From Nematostella vectensis (lineage: Eukaryota > Cnidaria > Anthozoa > Actiniaria > Edwardsiidae): a DNA stretch of 60,000 nucleotides. A program made the position numbers and the translations under genes. This document shows, one piece after another, positions 20,001 to 30,266 of this stretch. Each line of letters opens with the position of its first letter. Position 1 is the first letter of the stretch. The notes under the pieces are model-generated. The model worked only from the letters and a program-made list of their open reading frames with translations, made no database searches and was not told the DNA's origin. The stretch lies in the NCBI RefSeq assembly GCF_932526225.1, contig NC_064048.1:8396515-8456514 (forward strand). Direction: 5' to 3'.

Positions 20001-23000
20001 TGGACAATGTTCACCTGGAAAAAAGTCCATCATGAGATTATGCGGTTATCATTATTTCCAGGTCATCATTAACATCGTCGCAGTCATCGTCATCATCAGA
20101 AGAAATATCATATTATCATCACCACATTTTTTTGCATTAGTTATCCTCATTGTCCAATTATTATCAAGACATCATCACCATTACCAGCATCGTCATCATT
20201 ATCAAAATCATTTTAATAATCAATATTGTCGCACATCGTCATCATCATATCATTCCAACGTCATCACACCATCGACGCCGTAACGTCAAAGTATTTACCA
20301 AGTGCATTTAACGAGCCCCCCTTCCCGCTTTCCCGAAGCACGTTAAAATGGCATATTTCGTCGTTTGAATATGTTCTGATGCCAAGAATATCCATTTGAA
20401 AAGTTGCTAGGAAAAACTTATCTTTTCCTTTTTACAAAGAGGGACCATTTCTTTTTTTACCCCAGCCTTCAGTGGTTAGGCATTTTAGCACATGAATAAT
20501 TGCCCGTCTAACCGATCGGGATGATTTTTCCCAAAGCATCCCCTCTAGCGCCTCCAAAACATATTGGCCCAGCACAACTGGTTCGACTTCACAACCAGAA
20601 CCAGAAGCAGAACCATTCGGGACGATTTTTTTCCCAAGCAACCGATGGGTCTAACATTTTCCCAACCAGAAAAAATAGGCCTGCGGAACAGATATTTTGC
20701 GGAGCAGATCCGTTTTGTGCCCTTACTTACCTCTAAGCCATTGTACGTCCATGATCCGAACTTCAGCTCGCAAAGCTGGTCATCAAAAGGGAAATAGGTG
20801 ATGTCGATGTTGCAACCGCTTTGTATGATCGTGGGCGCATACCACACACAGAGGCCATCGTTGAATAACTGGACTTTAGTCTTAAACTGGTACAAGGTAC
20901 CCGCTGGCACATTTTCCTCCGCACTGCGGGCACAATTATTAACGCGATTAAAACGAGCTCGCACAAAGTAAAATAAATGTAAACGAAACTTTTGTATGCA
21001 ATACATAAATCGACTCATAGCCCCTCCCCCCCCCCCCCCCTCGCCCCCGCCTTCCCCTACAAACTCCCGTCTGCATGGGCGTTAAGTTAATGCAGATAAT
21101 TCTTTTAAAAAAAACGGGCCTCCCCCTGCCTTTCCCTTGCATTGCATTGATGTATTTGTTAATACGAAACGACAGCCCCAACCCCCTGCTTTCATCACTT
21201 GATAAAAAAACATCCTATCCCCCCCGCGAAGACACAATCACCTGTTAAAAGGACATCCCCAACCCCATACCCCCTGCCATACCCACTTGTTAAAAGGACC
21301 ACCCAGCCTTTCCCCATTCTATACTCACTTGCTAAAACGGCACCCCAACCCCACCCCTCCTGATATACATTCTTTTTCAAGAACGTTTTTATGAGAACGT
21401 CCAGGTTGGGATTTCGCCAAAAGTTAAGAACATGCTAAAAACATGCAGAGGCTCAGATAGCAGCAAAATATATTTTTCATTGGCGTGATAATGCTCTAAA
21501 TTGAATAATCAAATTGTGCTCCTACAAGCGACTTAAAAAAAACTATCGTTATTAATCTTGTTTTTATTATTGTTATTATTAATATTATATAATTTGTTTA
21601 GTTCTGTTTTTACTCAGCTGGTGTGTATGATTTCAAGTCACTGAAATTTAAGAAAATCGATAAGAACGTTTTAAGCCTTAAATTTCTCCAAAAATAAGAA
21701 CGGCTCAGCCTGAACTGAAAACTACACGTTCTTATAAAAAAAAGTGTACTCACTTTTTAAAAAGAGACCACAGCCCACCCCCTGCTAGACTCACTTGTTG
21801 TGAAGAACTATGTCCGGCAGCCACATGAGTGTAGGTGAGATGTTCAACTTATCAATACCACCATATTCTGACGCGTTCCACCGCAGTAAATGGTTATTCC
21901 AGTTCTGGACAAAACATTCAAAGTATGCAAGAATCAATTTGCGATACGTTATAGACAGCTTCACTAATAGCGTCGATTTTGTAGAAAAAGTATTTGCAAT
22001 AGGGGCTCCCACGTATTATGAGGTATCGACATCGTTTTCCGTTTACCAATGAATAGATTTTATAATGGAAATCAGGGGCCACTGTTGGAATTATGGAGTT
22101 ATTTGGAATGATTTCATGGCAGGAAAAAACACCCGAAATTTAAAAATATATATTTATAACTAGAATCAAATACATAATGGGGCTTCTTGAAAAGCCCAAG
22201 ATATTCTATATCTTTGATTGAAGCAGTGTAGAAAATGTCAGAACACAACTAAAGCTGTACAGAGAAGAATAAACACGAGAAAAGCTGATAACACTAATAA
22301 TACTCACCATCCGGACCCATATATTACTGATAAGAACTTGATCTTTTTCGATCTGGAAGCAAATATAACAAAATTACACAGCGTGCCCAACCATCCGGGC
22401 TTTATTCGAAACCGTGGGTAGCCTGTTTAAAAGGCGCGGTTACCTTTTTAAAAATGGCGGCAGAATTTATTTTGTTTTTCTCACGAAGAGAGGGAGCGGA
22501 TGTTCTTGTTAACGTTGGTTGCAATTTCTATGTTAATGCTGATTTTGGCGGGTAAGTTGACAGTTTCTGTTAAGTTTCATCCCTATTAACAAAATTCTTC
22601 GCATCGCGGTAGAAATACAGGACTCGGTCTCTATTAGTTAGAAACAAGACTAACCTACAATTTTCTAATCATGTTTGATTAGAAAGACAAATAACATTCT
22701 CGTTTACTGTCTTCAATGTACTGCTACATCTTTTAAACCCAATATTAGGGTCAACGGTCCGTGTTAGATCTGTTAGACCTATACCAATTCGCCGTTATCT
22801 ATCTTTTGCCAACTGCATATTGATAGTAGAAAGAGAAACGGCACACATGAACCCTTCGCACTTGTCCAAAACTCCCAATCGGATTCCAATGGACTCAGGA
22901 AGCTACACAAGAGATAGAGTATTTATATTATAGCAATATTTATAGCTACGCCACATCAGAAGCATACAGATAATTCAAGTATTGGCTGACTATTACAAGA

Positions 23001-26000
23001 CAAAAGAAGCAACTAGAGAGCATGTGATCTTCAACTTGAGAATGCCTCGTATAAGTCATATCTTGTTGAGGTCAAGCATGTGACATGTCACACAACTTTC
23101 AGTCATATCTTGTTGAGGTCAAGCATGTGACATGTCACACAACTTCCAGTCATATCTTGTTGAGGTCAAGCATGTGACATGTCACACAACTTTCAGTCAT
23201 ATCTTGTTGAGGTCAAGCATGTGACATGTCACACAACTTTCAGTCATATCTTGATTAGGTCAAGCATGTGACATGTCACACAACTTTCAGTCATATCTTG
23301 TTGAGGTCAAGCATGTGACATGTCACACAACTTTCAGTCATATCTTGATTAGGTCAAGCATGTGACATGTCACACAACTTTCAGTCATATCTTGATGAGG
23401 TCAAGCATGTGACATGTCACACAACTTTCAGTCATGTCTTGATGAGGTCAAGCCTGTGACATGTCACACAACTTCCAGTCATATTTTGATTAGGTCAAGC
23501 ATGTGACATGTCACACAACTTTAAATCATGTCTTGATGAGTTCAAGCATATGACATGTCACACAACTTGTTACAGTCATGTCTTGATAAGGTCAAGCATG
23601 TGACATGTCACACAACTTAGTAAAATCTTGATGAGTTCAAGCATGTGACATGTCACACAGCTTGTTACAGTCATGTCTTGATAAGGTCAATCATGTGAAA
23701 TCTCACACAACTTTTAGTCATATCTTGATGAGGTCAACCATGTGACATGTCACACAAAATGTCACAGTCATGAAACTATAAAATTGTTATAAGAAAACCA
23801 TAGTGCTGAAAAACGACTAGTTCCAGTACTGGTTAAACCAGCCTTTTTGTTTTGAAATGGCGGCGTTTTACCGGCAAACTGTCACATTTTGGCGACTTCT
23901 AAGAAAACTAGATCAAACCTAAGGCTAAAATTTTCTATATGACTCCCTCTATATGACGGCCGAAGTCAGTCTTTCATACCTTTACTCGAACGATTCAAGA
24001 CTTAGATTTTGTTTGTTTTTGCCAGAACACACGCATGCACATACGTTATTCAGCACTGTCGGGGAAGCCTAGTATAAACCTAGCTGTAGAAAAAAAAATG
24101 AGTTTTTCTTTAGAAATGTTCTTACCAAGTCAACAACTTGTGTATAGGCAATGCCAAATTTCACTTCCACTGGCATGGATTTGTCCTCCACTGGTCTTAC
24201 ATTTTTGTTGTAGCCACGGAAGAACAGGTCTTTGATGAGACGCAGTTCATTATCATCTTGCTGTGAATCTACAATTTTTGGGCAAAAAAAAAACATTAAA
24301 TTAGGCATTAACTGCACATTTTGATAGTGGAATTTTGCAAACAATAAATAAACATGCAATTGTTATTAGCATTTAGTTTATTCTCGTTAAGAAAATAAAA
24401 ATTAAATAAGGTTTCTAATCAATTATTATTTAGTGCTTTATTATTACAACAAAACCAGTAAATCCCACGAGTAGTGAAAAAATGTGTCAAATTTTTATTA
24501 CAACCGATCACAAGATTTTCAAAGAGACAACTTGGAATTGATTTCTTAACAAGTTTTCCCTACGTATTTTCTGAGTCCATGGTTTTACAGGTCATGCTGT
24601 AAAAATTTAGCTCAGAGTCTAGTTATAGCCTCAGTTTCAAGGGATCCATTATGAAAAATAACATATTTTCTTTTATATTAAGTAGTCTTTTTATTGTAAG
24701 TTTTAGCAGAATGTTTTATTCACATTTTAAACACTTTCTAACTGTACTAAGAAAATTAAACTGTCCATACGGTAGCTAGTTTTGATTTTTTTGCTTGTTT
24801 GAGATATTTTCTCTCAAGAGCAAAACCACATTGAGGCCCTTGAAGATTACTATAACACACTCAGCCTTGAATTGGCATGGAGATATTTCACTGCAAGGCA
24901 GAGCAATAATACAGTAAAGTTGTTATTCCAATAAAAGCCTCCTTGATCATTGGCTTATTACTAAACACTTGTGCAGGTTTAAGTGCAGTTATTTACAGAA
25001 ATGCCCACTATTCACACCATCAGCAAAATGATTTAAAAATGCCCTTTAAGACTGCAGACTTTTCCTGTCAGCTGATTTGCTGTCACTTATTTGTTTTACT
25101 GAGGGCAATAACAAATATGTGATGCAAAAGAAGAAGAGACATGAATGAGCCTTTTAAGCAAAATAACCAGGTTCACAAGATTTTGCATTATCAAATATCA
25201 ATTGGAATTCTCATCCTTTCCTTCACTTATGGTCTTATGCATGAAATTGGACATTTCTTTTGAGTGATTATTGTGAGAGTGCGTAATACCAAAACTGCTG
25301 GAAGGAAATGATTTGTTAGGAAATAGTTATCATAAATATATAGATACTTATTAACATTAAAGAAGATTTCCCATAAGTCATGCAGAAAATCTTATTTCTG
25401 AAGATTTTAATATTTTCAGTAGTTGTTACCTGTCAAAGGGTTAGATGTCAAAGCATTAGTTTTTAAGAGAAAAATAAATCTCAGTGTATATAATATATTG
25501 TCTCATGCCAATAGTTTACAAATAGCATAATATTATCCTCATATATAAAAATATATAAGGTAAAATTTGTTTCGCAAACTTAGGTGTACGTGCAAAATAA
25601 AAGTGATGCAAAATAAAAAGCATGCATCGGCTGGACTCACTAATGGGATTGTATGTCTGGTCTTTCTTGATGTCTTCCATTGGAAATGATAAACTGTCGG
25701 TATAGTTGGAAGTACTAGAGAAAGCTGTCAAAGTTAGAAAGACAAACATGTTCCATCAAATGTGCACATACAAGAAGAGAATTCCACACATTCTCTCCAT
25801 CATTGTAATGATGGAAATGCAATGTACCTTTTCTGTGCTTTTTATTGATCTAATTCCATTTGTACCATATCAATACTTTAAAAGTGGACACTCTGGTGCG
25901 CTGATATTTTCGCACAAATCATCGCATGCGCTAAACACCAATTTCAATTAAGATTGCACCCGCGAATCAATGTATCGTAACCCACAGTGGTGCTTGGGTA

Positions 26001-29000
26001 ACGTATGAATGTCTGAATCCTGTTCTCTGAAATGTGTAGACGTTGAGAGTTACATAAACAACAATACCAAAGCTTTCTAAACCTGTTTTTTTTTTTATCT
26101 ACGCTTATTTTTTACGGGTTACGGCACATGGATTCTTCAAGTGCAACCTTATTTGAAATGGGTGTATATTCGCACACATATATAGTTACGTTCAAATTTG
26201 GCACTTATGGAAAAAGAACCACAAAGACCATAGCTAAGGTCATAGATGATTTTGATAGCCTTAAAAGGACGTAAATCACCAGCGCCCCTACCCCTCTCTG
26301 AGGTTGCTACGGTACTTGTTTCTGTACAAATGTGCACATCAGGTCAACTAAAAAGCACATAAAGAGCAAATGCTACCCATGACTTTTCCGTTTTCAATAG
26401 GGATTTGGGGTCCGGAGAAGCAAGTACGATGATTGCAGTGTTGAAGAAAAGAATAAAGGCCACGTAAGTAACATTGCATGTGTGATGTTGTCCGTCTCAG
26501 CTCCAAGGAGCTGTAGGGTACCGTATTTACACCGAAAGAACAAAGAGGGATGTTTTATGCCTTTGGAGTATCTTTAAGGAACGTTTATTGTCGGATTTGG
26601 CTACAAACCAGAGTGATCTATCTTATGCTTTACAGTTTAATCTACAAAAGAGCACGCCTATTGAGAACCGAAAGTGGACCTTCGGCCGTTGTGGGGGGGT
26701 GGGGGGGTCCATATCCATCGGCTAATTTGATAAATCTTTGGGATATTTTCGATCGAAATTGGTAAATAACGTAATAACTTTTTAGATGAACATTTCTAAT
26801 TGTTTCCAAATAATTTGTCTTTCAATTTCTGATGACAATTAAAATGTGAGCCTGACAAGAGTTTTTAATTTCTTGCAATCTTACTGCGGCGGCTATTTGA
26901 GACGTCGTTTAATTAGACATCAGATGCTTTGTCAACGCGAACCTCTGCCCTCATAGCGAGCACTCAGGCACAAAAAAGTCACTTTGAACGGTGCAGCTTT
27001 ATTGTTTCCAAATTAGCTTAAAAATCATCACGTACGATGTCTTTGTATAATGGCGTATTTACAGCGTCTTTGTACTGCTTTTTAAAAATATTCTGCGAAC
27101 AATGGCCGACGATTTCCAACTGCTAAATCCTCTATTGGCATCCTTCATTCAAAATAGTTGAAGTGTTTTCATTGGCCAGCACTGGAATGGCTTCCAGTCA
27201 CACAACTTCTCCGTAAAGGTCTGGCTTTACTATGCGACATGTCAAGCGCGACGTTATGTAGCGTGGGGCATGTCTCCTAAATGTTTCTAGTTTAGCCACT
27301 ACCAAAAACATGAAGTGCGGCAAATTGTTCTGAACTATCCGAGAAACATTTATTTTTGGCTGCTACGAGATTTGGCGCGCGCTACAATGTCTCTCTGGGT
27401 GGCTAAACTAGGAGACATGCAAGCGACATGTCACGTGTCGCGCGCCCATTTTAGCCAGGCCTTGAGGCGCTGACCGATAAAAGAGTAACAAAAGGTAATT
27501 TCGTTAGTTTGAATGTTGAAAGCCAAAATGCGGTTTAGCAATTGGAATTTGTTAACGCGAATTCGCATAATATTGCAAATGGAAATAAGAGGCGACATCT
27601 GATCGAGTTATGTAAGTACTATGTACGTGATTGTGTAAGTATGAAACACTTAGAGAATACATGCTCATTGGTCAATGATAATAATAATGTAGTGTTTCGC
27701 TGAGTAGGCGAATATTTTGGTCTGAAAATGACAATTTGTGTAGATAGCTTTATTAGCAAGCAATGGTTACAAAATTCTGTCTATTAAAGTTTCGAATTCA
27801 TCTGATTGTTTTAAAGCAAAACATTACGTTTGTTTTCTGCGATTCATTACTGGCTGCTTCACCTTTTTAATACCGAATGGTTTAATAGAATAAATCTAGC
27901 TAAGTAGAATGCTCCAAGGGTCAATTTAAGACAGGAAAGAGATGTATTGTTTGACTTGTGCTAGTGCAATTAAGAGGAAATGATTCAAGTGATTAGTCGT
28001 TAAGTGGTAGAAGCTCTTGGCACACACTTCACTTAAAGCCGCATTGTCACCAGTTTACTTTCGGAGATCCGACTGAAACCTCAACCGTTAAAAGACAAAA
28101 GAATCTATTAGAATCCGAGATATTTAACAGGCCATCCGCTCTAAATTATCAATCACATCCTCGAAGAAACTTCAAATCGACACACTGCTTTCAATATTTT
28201 GAAATATTTTTCGCGTTTTTCGTTAAAAATCATCGGATATTGTTAGGTAATCGACCGGAAGTAAACTGGTGACAATGCGGCTTCAAAGACTCTCTGTCAA
28301 TCGCCATTTTTTAATATTCTAGCAAAATCCCAAGTATGAGAAGAAAGCACCCAGTCACATTGGCTGATTTGAGGAAGATATTGCGATATTTGATTTAATT
28401 CGGTAAGCGAACTTTTAGACTTTGTTTTTAGCGGTAATTTCGAAATGTCATCTTATTATTCGTCCTCTTATTTTGAATGAAACCAGATTCTTTGACGTTA
28501 AATCAAAAGTCTAATCCTTCAATTCTTACAAATATACAATAATGGGCTCCCCTTCAAGATTTGCTTGTTTACCCAAAAGTGCATTTTGCATTATCATCTG
28601 AATGATAAAATTCGAGTAAAATTAGGTTTAAGCATTAAATTTCATGATTTTTTGAAATCTTTTAGCTTTGACCAGAGTAGATGATACAGTTTGAGCTTGC
28701 TTCTGAATGATTTGCCTTTTTAGAACCTGGAATAAGGCTACGTCATATAAAAAAAATATTGACCTGAAAATAGGGTATCACAGTTTCAGAGTAGTACACA
28801 ACGATTTAAACAGGTGCCCTTAGCCGGCTCAAGTGAACCAAAAACCAGTTGCCATTAACCTGATCTAACGTTGTCTAAACTACGTTGGTGTTGGTGGCTA
28901 ATGACCAAAATTTGTGGATCTTTGCTGTACCAAAGTTTTCACGGGGGTTTAGCTATTTGAATCAGATGCTGGCGTGTTTCAAGTTTCTCTTGTAAAAAAA

Positions 29001-30266
29001 GGTAAACATAAAGAATTTAAGGCATCGGCCGACAAACAAGTTTTGCAATTGAATGGTTTTCAAGATGCGACACGCACAAAATTGCCGAGGCACCAAATAA
29101 ACTATTTTATTTTATTTTATTTTTGTTTTTCTCTGCTTTTTTATTTATGAACAGCCGGAATCTATAAAATGAAAGATGGAAAGAAACAAGTTTGCGTGGG
29201 AAGTTGCTATATCATAATTTATCAATCATGAGATTTGTTAACGAAGGAAAAATTTTGACAGTTTTGGATTTTAATGGAAAACCATTAACCAAGAGCTCAA
29301 CACATTTTCAATAATATGTTTTTTTCTAAAAATAGAGTAAATTAGTACACTTTATGGTAGAACATGAAAGTTATTTTAATATTTCGCCTTATATTTCTTA
29401 TCTTTCTAAAGTGTATGTGTGTAAACTCGAGAGGGCACTTTTAATTAGAAGCTTCCCGAACTTGAACGCAGTAATTATACCGCATCAAGAAACCTTGTCT
29501 AAACTTTTCCCTTAATTGACAAGAATGAAAGAAAATTGATAAAGTCTGAGGTTTGAATATAAGAAAACAATTTAATTTTATTTCCAGGCATGCTACCTAA
29601 ACCACGAAGTATGCATGTTATGACTAATTTCAAGACTCTACCGCTACCGCTAAAATATCTTGATCAATTTTAACCATTCCGTGTTTAATATGCATCCGCA
29701 CCGAGTACTTTAAATAAACAGATCTGAAACCTTTGGTTCTGGGGGTTATCGAATTGTCATCTATTTATCCGAAAATCCGCAATCGATTATCGTAAATCGA
29801 TGCTTGGTGAATTCCGTGAAAGCATTTTATCACTAAATTCACTATATTCCTTATATTTAGTTTTGAAATAAGGTGAGAAAAGCAACTAAAATTTCCACAC
29901 AAATTTGAATGAATCAAAATTCAACAAGTAAGGTGGAAAGTTTGTTGAGCGCGTGATGGTTTGAGTTATGATTAAACACCATACCATTATCATGCGAACG
30001 GAAAGGCAACAAATAAATGGTAAAATTCCTAAATCCTTTCCCAATCCATGTGTATCTATGTAGAATGGATATTTGGCTTCCTTGAGAGTAGCTCAGTTGA
30101 GATGTATCAAAACAAATAGCACTGGGTAAATATTCGGCAGACAAGCGACTGTATAATGACTGTATCTTACGAGAGAAGCATTGATTGAAGCAAAGAATAG
30201 TTTTAATAGGGTCTTACCTGGTACGATGCACACTACAATGAGAAAGATACCGAAAATTCTGCCCAT
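16268..30266 (-). CDS. Nicotinic acetylcholine receptor-like Cys-loop subunit, eight coding exons, 495 aa
   Basis: Ligand-gated ion channel subunit of the plasma membrane. Coding exons: 30218-30266, 25641-25724, 24126-24268, 22308-22352, 21795-21904, 20731-20923, 19908-20014, 16268-17024. They total 1488 nt with all phases closing. Residues 1-16 are the signal peptide. The Cys-loop is C181 to C195 ([15 protein letters not shown]). Trp202 in FGSWTY is loop B. The vicinal C245-C246 (SCCPEPY) make it alpha-type. Loop A reads WLPDIVLHN, with His where alpha subunits usually have Tyr, and loop C has Phe243 for the usual Tyr. GERVTL before M2 marks a cation channel. M2 has Glu300 at 6'. M1-M4 lie in one exon. 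A noncoding upstream exon is implied by an acceptor at 30353. An alternative last exon lies at 11906-12695. The ligand is inferred by family and could differ given the altered aromatic residues. Confidence 0.95.
17190..17276. repeat. Foldback repeat inside minus-receptor intron 7
   Basis: CTCTGCGCAGAGCTTTCTGTGTCGCTCGTTTAC is mirrored by GTAAACGATGGACACGTGAAGCTCTGCGCAG with a short spacer, giving a hairpin of about 87 bp. Confidence 0.75.
17945..18120. repeat. Dispersed repeat, copy 2
   Basis: Partner of 1305-1545 by the same ordered blocks, same orientation. Lies in the minus-strand receptor intron between exons 7 and 8. Confidence 0.5.
19276..19380. mobile_element. 105-bp MITE with 7-bp target duplication
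   Basis: Termini CAGGGAAGTGTAA and TTACACTTCCCTG (13 bp, perfect). GTACAAT lies immediately outside on both sides (19269-19275 and 19381-19387). The near-8-bp duplication and CAGGG ends fit a non-autonomous hAT-like element. Lies in the minus-strand receptor intron between exons 7 and 8. Confidence 0.85.
19908..20014 (-). CDS. Minus-strand receptor exon 7: approach to loop C
   Basis: Acceptor ttttttccag, donor gtatga, phase 2. It encodes [16 protein letters not shown] to NVNTF and ends in the split Ser codon that either terminal exon can complete. It is therefore the branch point for the two pore exons. Confidence 0.93.
20040..20285. repeat. CAT/ATC-rich low-complexity region
   Basis: Imperfect trinucleotide repeat of the same kind as 45241-46017, in the short intron before minus-receptor exon 7. 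No coding meaning. Confidence 0.75.
20731..20923 (-). CDS. Minus-strand receptor exon 6: Cys-loop
   Basis: Acceptor tgcccgcag, donor gtaagt, phase 0 at the end. It encodes the strand with VWYAP, the 13-residue Cys-loop with FPFDDQ, and loop B FGSWTY. An extra Cys sits in GLCVWYAP. An intron follows here that the plus-strand gene lacks. Confidence 0.95.
21185..21370 (-). repeat. Tandem copies of the minus-receptor exon 5 donor junction
   Basis: Read on the minus strand, about four units of 45-60 bp carry AACAAGTGxGTxTxGCAGGGGGT. This matches the true junction ACAACAA|GTGAGTCTAGCAGGGG at 21795. A further partial unit lies at about 21735-21760. Each unit keeps a donor-like GTGAGT/GTGGGT/GTGATT. 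Confidence 0.75.
21795..21904 (-). CDS. Minus-strand receptor exon 5: loop A
   Basis: A 110-nt exon, acceptor ttttgtccag, donor gtgagt. It encodes WNNHLLRWN to [10 protein letters not shown]. Loop A carries His where the plus-strand paralogue has the canonical Tyr. The donor junction is repeated several times further into the intron. Confidence 0.95.
22308..22352 (-). CDS. Minus-strand receptor exon 4: 45-nt exon
   Basis: Acceptor tttgcttccag, donor gtgagt, phase 0 at both ends. It encodes [15 protein letters not shown], the loop D strand. Length and phase equal the plus-gene exon at 53881-53925. Confidence 0.92.
22500..22551 (+). CDS. Possible signal-peptide exon on the plus strand
   Basis: ATG followed by [17 protein letters not shown] and one base, then a consensus donor gtaagt. 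Length (52 nt) and phase (1) equal the plus-strand receptor signal exon at 47369-47420. It lies in an intron of the minus-strand receptor. An ATG with strong context at 22454 in another frame also reaches the donor. No matching downstream plus-strand exon was identified, so it may be an orphan exon or chance. Confidence 0.25.
23054..23770. repeat. 47-bp minisatellite with palindromic core, about 15 copies
   Basis: Tandem units of about 47 bp (AGTCATATCTTG..., ...CAAGCATG..., ...ACAACTTTC). Each includes the perfect 14-bp palindrome TGTGACATGTCACA. The left units are nearly identical and the right units more divergent. It lies in the minus-strand receptor intron between exons 3 and 4. Confidence 0.9.
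24126..24268 (-). CDS. Minus-strand receptor exon 3: start of ligand-binding domain
   Basis: Acceptor aaattgtag, donor gtaaga, phase 0 at the end. It encodes [12 protein letters not shown] through NVRPV to the [12 protein letters not shown] strand, the usual N-terminal helix and first beta strands of a nicotinic subunit. It is parallel to plus-gene exon 53170-53315. Confidence 0.93.
25641..25724 (-). CDS. Minus-strand receptor exon 2: N-terminal extension
   Basis: An 84-nt exon, acceptor actttgacag, donor gtgagt, phase 1 at both ends. It encodes a polar segment with an NYT glycosylation site. The plus-strand paralogue has no matching exon between its signal exon and ligand-binding exon. Confidence 0.82.
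26401..26463 (+). other. Possible 21-codon cassette exon on the plus strand
   Basis: Flanked by the acceptor ttttcaatag and the donor gtaagt. It is open in one frame without a stop, with other frames closed. It lies inside the minus-strand receptor's first coding intron. No neighbouring plus-strand exons were identified. Confidence 0.15.
27220..27465. repeat. Foldback element in minus-receptor intron 1
   Basis: The left part (TCTGGCTTTACTATGCGACATGTC) pairs with the right part (GACATGTCACGTGTCGCGCG ... TTAGCCAGGCC). Inner arms share GTTTAGCCAC/GTGGCTAAAC and CATGTCTCC/GGAGACATG. Confidence 0.6.
28033..28288. mobile_element. TIR element family 2, copy C
   Basis: Both ends intact: TTAAAGCCGCATTGTCACC on the left and GGTGACAATGCGGCTTCAAAG's counterpart on the right. 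About 256 bp, in the minus-strand receptor's first coding intron. Confidence 0.88.
30218..30266 (-). CDS. Minus-strand receptor exon 1: signal peptide
   Basis: ATG at 30266-30264, encoding [16 protein letters not shown] plus one base, donor gtaaga (phase 1). The 5' UTR continues to an acceptor (tgtttgcag) ending at 30353, so at least one noncoding exon lies upstream. Confidence 0.88.

Noticed and set aside
23054-23770. CRISPR-like array of regularly spaced repeats
   Set aside because: Units are directly contiguous with no variable spacers, and the genome is plainly eukaryotic. It is a minisatellite.
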